From Streptomyces sp. A 4/2 (GTDB lineage Bacteria; Actinomycetota; Actinomycetes; Streptomycetales; Streptomycetaceae): a stretch of DNA of 47,458 nucleotides. Of this stretch, positions 45,179-47,458 are shown piece after piece. Each line of letters begins with the position of its first letter. Within the stretch, counting starts at the first letter, position 1. The notes under the pieces are model-generated. The model was given only the letters and a program-made list of their open reading frames with translations. It did not search any database and had not been told where the DNA came from. Made by a program: the position numbers and the translations under genes. The DNA is taken from NCBI RefSeq assembly GCF_940670765.1, contig NZ_CALNVW010000058.1:1-47458 (forward strand), read 5' to 3'.

Positions 45179-47317
45179 TCATGGGGTCGTCCGGTGAGCC
45201 GCGCGGCCCACGAGGACGACCGAGGAGTGGGCTCCCAGATGGAAGCGCCCGGGGTGTTCGAGCTCCGGCTCGCCGCCGAGGCGGTGAACGGCAGTGCCCG
45301 TGTCTGCGAAAAGGTGCCAACGCTGCCCGTCGGGCAGCGTCGGCAGCTCCAGGTCGTGCGACTCCCAGTGCGCGTTCACGGCGACGTACACGTGGTCGTC
45401 GGCCACGCTTCCGCCCTTGGCGTGCCTGCCGCATCGCATCATCGCGAGCACCCTGCCGTGGCCGGCCCAGTCCGGAGCCCATGCGCGCACCCCGTGCCAG
45501 CTGACGTCGGGATAGCCGCTGCCGACCCGGTCCGTACCGGTCGGGTGGTCGCTCGAACGCAGCACCGGGTGCGCGTGCCGGAAGGCGATCAGCGCCCGTG
45601 CGAAATCCAGGAGGTCGGCGTTGGCCTTGACGAGTTCCCAGTCGAACCAGGACAGGTCGTTGTCCTGGCAGTAGGTGTTGTTGTTGCCGAGCTGGGTGCG
45701 GCCGACCTCGTCGCCGGCCAGGATCATCGGAATGCCCTGACTCGTCAGCAGGATCGTCAGCAGATTCTTCATCTGCCGCATGCGCAGCTCACGGACGTGC
45801 GCGGAGGCGCTGGGCCCCTCCTCGCCGCAGTTCCAGCTGTTGTTGTCGTTGGCCCCGTCGTTGTTGTCCTCGCCGTTGGCCTCGTTGTGCTTGTCGTTGT
45901 ACGAGACCAGGTCGGCCAGGGTGAAACCGTCGTGAGCGGTGATGAAGTTGACCGACGCGGACGAGGTCCGTCCCTGGTACAGGTCCGGCGAGCCGGCCAT
46001 CCGGGTCGCCAGCTCACCGACCAGGCCCGGCTCGCCCTTGACGAAGCGCCGGACCGCGTCGCGGTACTTCCCGTTCCACTCCGACCAGCGGCCGTAGTTG
46101 GGAAAGTTGCCCACCTGGTAGAGCCCGGCCGCGTCCCACGCCTCGGCGATCAGCTTCGTGTGACGCAGGACCGGGTCGTACGCCAGTTGTTCGAGCAGCG
46201 GTGGGTTGGGCAGCGGGGTGCCGTCCGGGGCCCGGTCGAGGATGGCCGCCAGGTCGAATCGGAATCCGTCGATGTGGTACTCGGCGACCCAGTGCCGCAG
46301 GCAGGAGAGCACGAAGTCCCGGACCACGGGGTGGTTGCAGTTGACGGTGTTGCCGGTGCCACTGAAGTTGTAGTACTCGCCGCGTGGCGTGAGCATGTAG
46401 TACGTGGCGTTGTCGAGGCCGCGGAACGAGATGGTCGGGCCCTGTTCGTTGCCTTCGGCCGTGTGGTTGAAGACCACGTCGAGCACGACTTCGATCCCGG
46501 CCTTGTGCAACTCCTTGACCAGCGACTTGAACTCGTCGGCCTGCATGCCGAACGGGCCGGTGGCGGCGTAGCCCGCCTTGGGGGCGAAGAACGAGACCGT
46601 GTTGTAGCCCCAGTAGTTGTACAGCCGCTCACCGGTCACCGGATCGGTGCGCGGGTTGTCCAGCTCGTCGAACTCGAACACGGGGAGCAGTTCGAGGCAG
46701 TTGATGCCCAGCTCGCGCAGGTACGGGATCTTCTCCCGCATTCCGGCGTACGTGCCCGGCGCCGACACCTTCGAGGAGGTGTGCCGGGTGAAGCCGCGGA
46801 CGTGCGTCTCGTAGATCACGAGATCCTCGGCGGGAATGCGCAGCGGCCGGTCGCCGTCCCAGTCGAAGTCGTCGTTCAGCACCTGCGCGCGGTAGTGGTA
46901 GACGTTGTCCCAGTCCGGCTCCCGGCCCCACACCTCGCGCCCGGAGATCAGCCGCGCGTAGGGGTCGCTGAGCACCTGACCGGCGTCGAAGCGGTCGCCG
47001 CGCTCCGGGTCGAAGGGCCCGTCGGCGCGGAACCCGTACTCCAGGTTCTCCGTGTCGAGCTCGAAGACCGTCATGGCGTACACGCTGCCGATGCGGAACT
47101 CCGGTGGGAACTCCAGTTCGGCGCTGGGCCGTGTGGCGCCCTTTTCGAAGAGCACCAGGCTCATCGTGGTCGCGCCGTCGGAGTAGACCGAGAAGTTGAC
47201 TCCGCCGGGCACCGGGGTGGCGCCGTACGGGAAGGGCCGGCCGGCCCTGACCCGGTACGGGCCGATCCGATGCGTCGGAAAGGCGTCGATGCGCTCCCGG
47301 ATGTCCTGTGTGCTCAT
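45179..47317 (-). CDS. glgX: Glycogen debranching enzyme GlgX (GH13_11)
   Basis: 712 residues from ATG 47317, overlapping the upstream stop (ATGA). CBM48-like N-terminus (PGGVNFSVYSDGATTMSLVL) then the GH13 core: VVLDVVFNHTAEGN, nucleophile Asp in DGFRFDLAAIL, acid/base Glu in LIAEAWDAAGLYQVG, and the third acid in ITAHDGFTLADLV. It hydrolyses alpha-1,6 branches of glycogen shortened by phosphorylase. Its location within an anti-sigma operon, between two STAS genes, is unusual and suggests stress control of glycogen breakdown. Confidence 0.94.
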   Translation of the reverse strand: MSTQDIRERIDAFPTHRIGPYRVRAGRPFPYGATPVPGGVNFSVYSDGATTMSLVLFEKGATRPSAELEFPPEFRIGSVYAMTVFELDTENLEYGFRADGPFDPERGDRFDAGQVLSDPYARLISGREVWGREPDWDNVYHYRAQVLNDDFDWDGDRPLRIPAEDLVIYETHVRGFTRHTSSKVSAPGTYAGMREKIPYLRELGINCLELLPVFEFDELDNPRTDPVTGERLYNYWGYNTVSFFAPKAGYAATGPFGMQADEFKSLVKELHKAGIEVVLDVVFNHTAEGNEQGPTISFRGLDNATYYMLTPRGEYYNFSGTGNTVNCNHPVVRDFVLSCLRHWVAEYHIDGFRFDLAAILDRAPDGTPLPNPPLLEQLAYDPVLRHTKLIAEAWDAAGLYQVGNFPNYGRWSEWNGKYRDAVRRFVKGEPGLVGELATRMAGSPDLYQGRTSSASVNFITAHDGFTLADLVSYNDKHNEANGEDNNDGANDNNSWNCGEEGPSASAHVRELRMRQMKNLLTILLTSQGIPMILAGDEVGRTQLGNNNTYCQDNDLSWFDWELVKANADLLDFARALIAFRHAHPVLRSSDHPTGTDRVGSGYPDVSWHGVRAWAPDWAGHGRVLAMMRCGRHAKGGSVADDHVYVAVNAHWESHDLELPTLPDGQRWHLFADTGTAVHRLGGEPELEHPGRFHLGAHSSVVLVGRAAHRTTP

Positions 47318-47458
47318 CGGCCCGTGCGTTCCAGCTCGGCGTCCAGGTCCTCGGCGATCCTGAAGAAGTCCAGGAACCCCGTTGCGGACATGACAAACGA
47401 GACCTCCTCGGAGAGACCGACCAGAGTGATCTCGGCATCCAGCTGCTGGGCGTGGCGG
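47314..47458 (-). CDS. STAS-domain protein, C-terminal fragment
   Basis: The last 47 codons of a gene that enters from the right edge. The fragment reads AQQLDAEITLVGLSEEVSFV, then MSATGFLDFFRIAEDLDAEL. The TGFLDFF segment followed by an acidic helix is the usual end of STAS anti-anti-sigma domains. Its stop overlaps the glgX start by 4 bp, so translation is coupled. The phosphorylation site, if any, is outside the window. Confidence 0.65.
   Translation of the reverse strand, partial: RHAQQLDAEITLVGLSEEVSFVMSATGFLDFFRIAEDLDAELERTGR

Overview
The window is very GC-rich, uses actinobacterial codon patterns, and carries families that point to Streptomyces or a close relative: gamma-butyrolactone (GBL) synthases and receptors, a Tap/Tpg telomere pair, GlgE, and an acyl-CoA carboxylase epsilon subunit. 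The complete replication, partition and telomere module suggests a linear replicon, most likely a giant linear plasmid. A chromosome arm that has absorbed such a plasmid is also possible.

Layout. (1) 1-5.3 kb: a GBL signalling block. It holds acyl-CoA carboxylase beta (cut by the window edge) and epsilon subunits, a ScbR/ArpA-type receptor, a divergent JadW2-like epimerase, a P450 and an AfsA-type synthase. ARE-like receptor operators lie at nearly every promoter. (2) 5.4-14.9 kb: the replicon core. A Prim-Pol / D5-type primase-helicase operon is followed by a gene-poor region with iteron-like repeats (candidate origin), then parA-parB, then tap-tpg. Thirteen exact copies of the 16-bp palindrome GTTTACCGCGGTAAAC lie in three clusters, one of them inside the parB coding sequence. 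The parA reading frame has its first two sequence blocks in exchanged order. (3) 15-21.1 kb: a second GBL block with AfsA, receptor, HAD phosphatase-like protein, SDR, a transposase-like protein without its catalytic acidic residues, and a third TetR. Three of its promoters share a TGTTCT/GATCGTTCT-type operator.

(4) 21.3-27.6 kb: a small oxidative or catabolic cluster (muconolactone-isomerase-like protein, DHA2 exporter, alpha/beta hydrolase, SnoaL-like protein, LLM oxidoreductase, cupin) with an XRE-TPR regulator. (5) 27.9-35.9 kb: a HAD-like small protein, an actinobacterial glycogen synthase (GlgA/GlgM type), an LtrA membrane protein, then a tightly packed plus-strand run of SnoaL, SnoaL, ankyrin, isomerase-like, SDR, membrane-anchored SnoaL-like and DHA1 exporter genes, closed by a strong hairpin. 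(6) 35.9-47.5 kb, all minus strand: STAS (partial), glgX, STAS, RsbW-like kinase, PP2C phosphatase, MinD-like ATPase, glgE, glgB, TrkA-C protein and K+/H+ antiporter. Spacing is so tight that this may be one transcript of more than 11 kb coupling partner-switching stress signalling to alpha-glucan turnover and ion homeostasis.

Working picture: two GBL circuits flank the maintenance core of the replicon, and the right half is accessory metabolism. GlgM-type synthase, GlgE, GlgB and GlgX together make an almost complete maltose-1-phosphate route of glycogen synthesis and turnover; glgC, treS and pep2 are not in the window. I saw no rRNA, tRNA, CRISPR array or intact insertion sequence.
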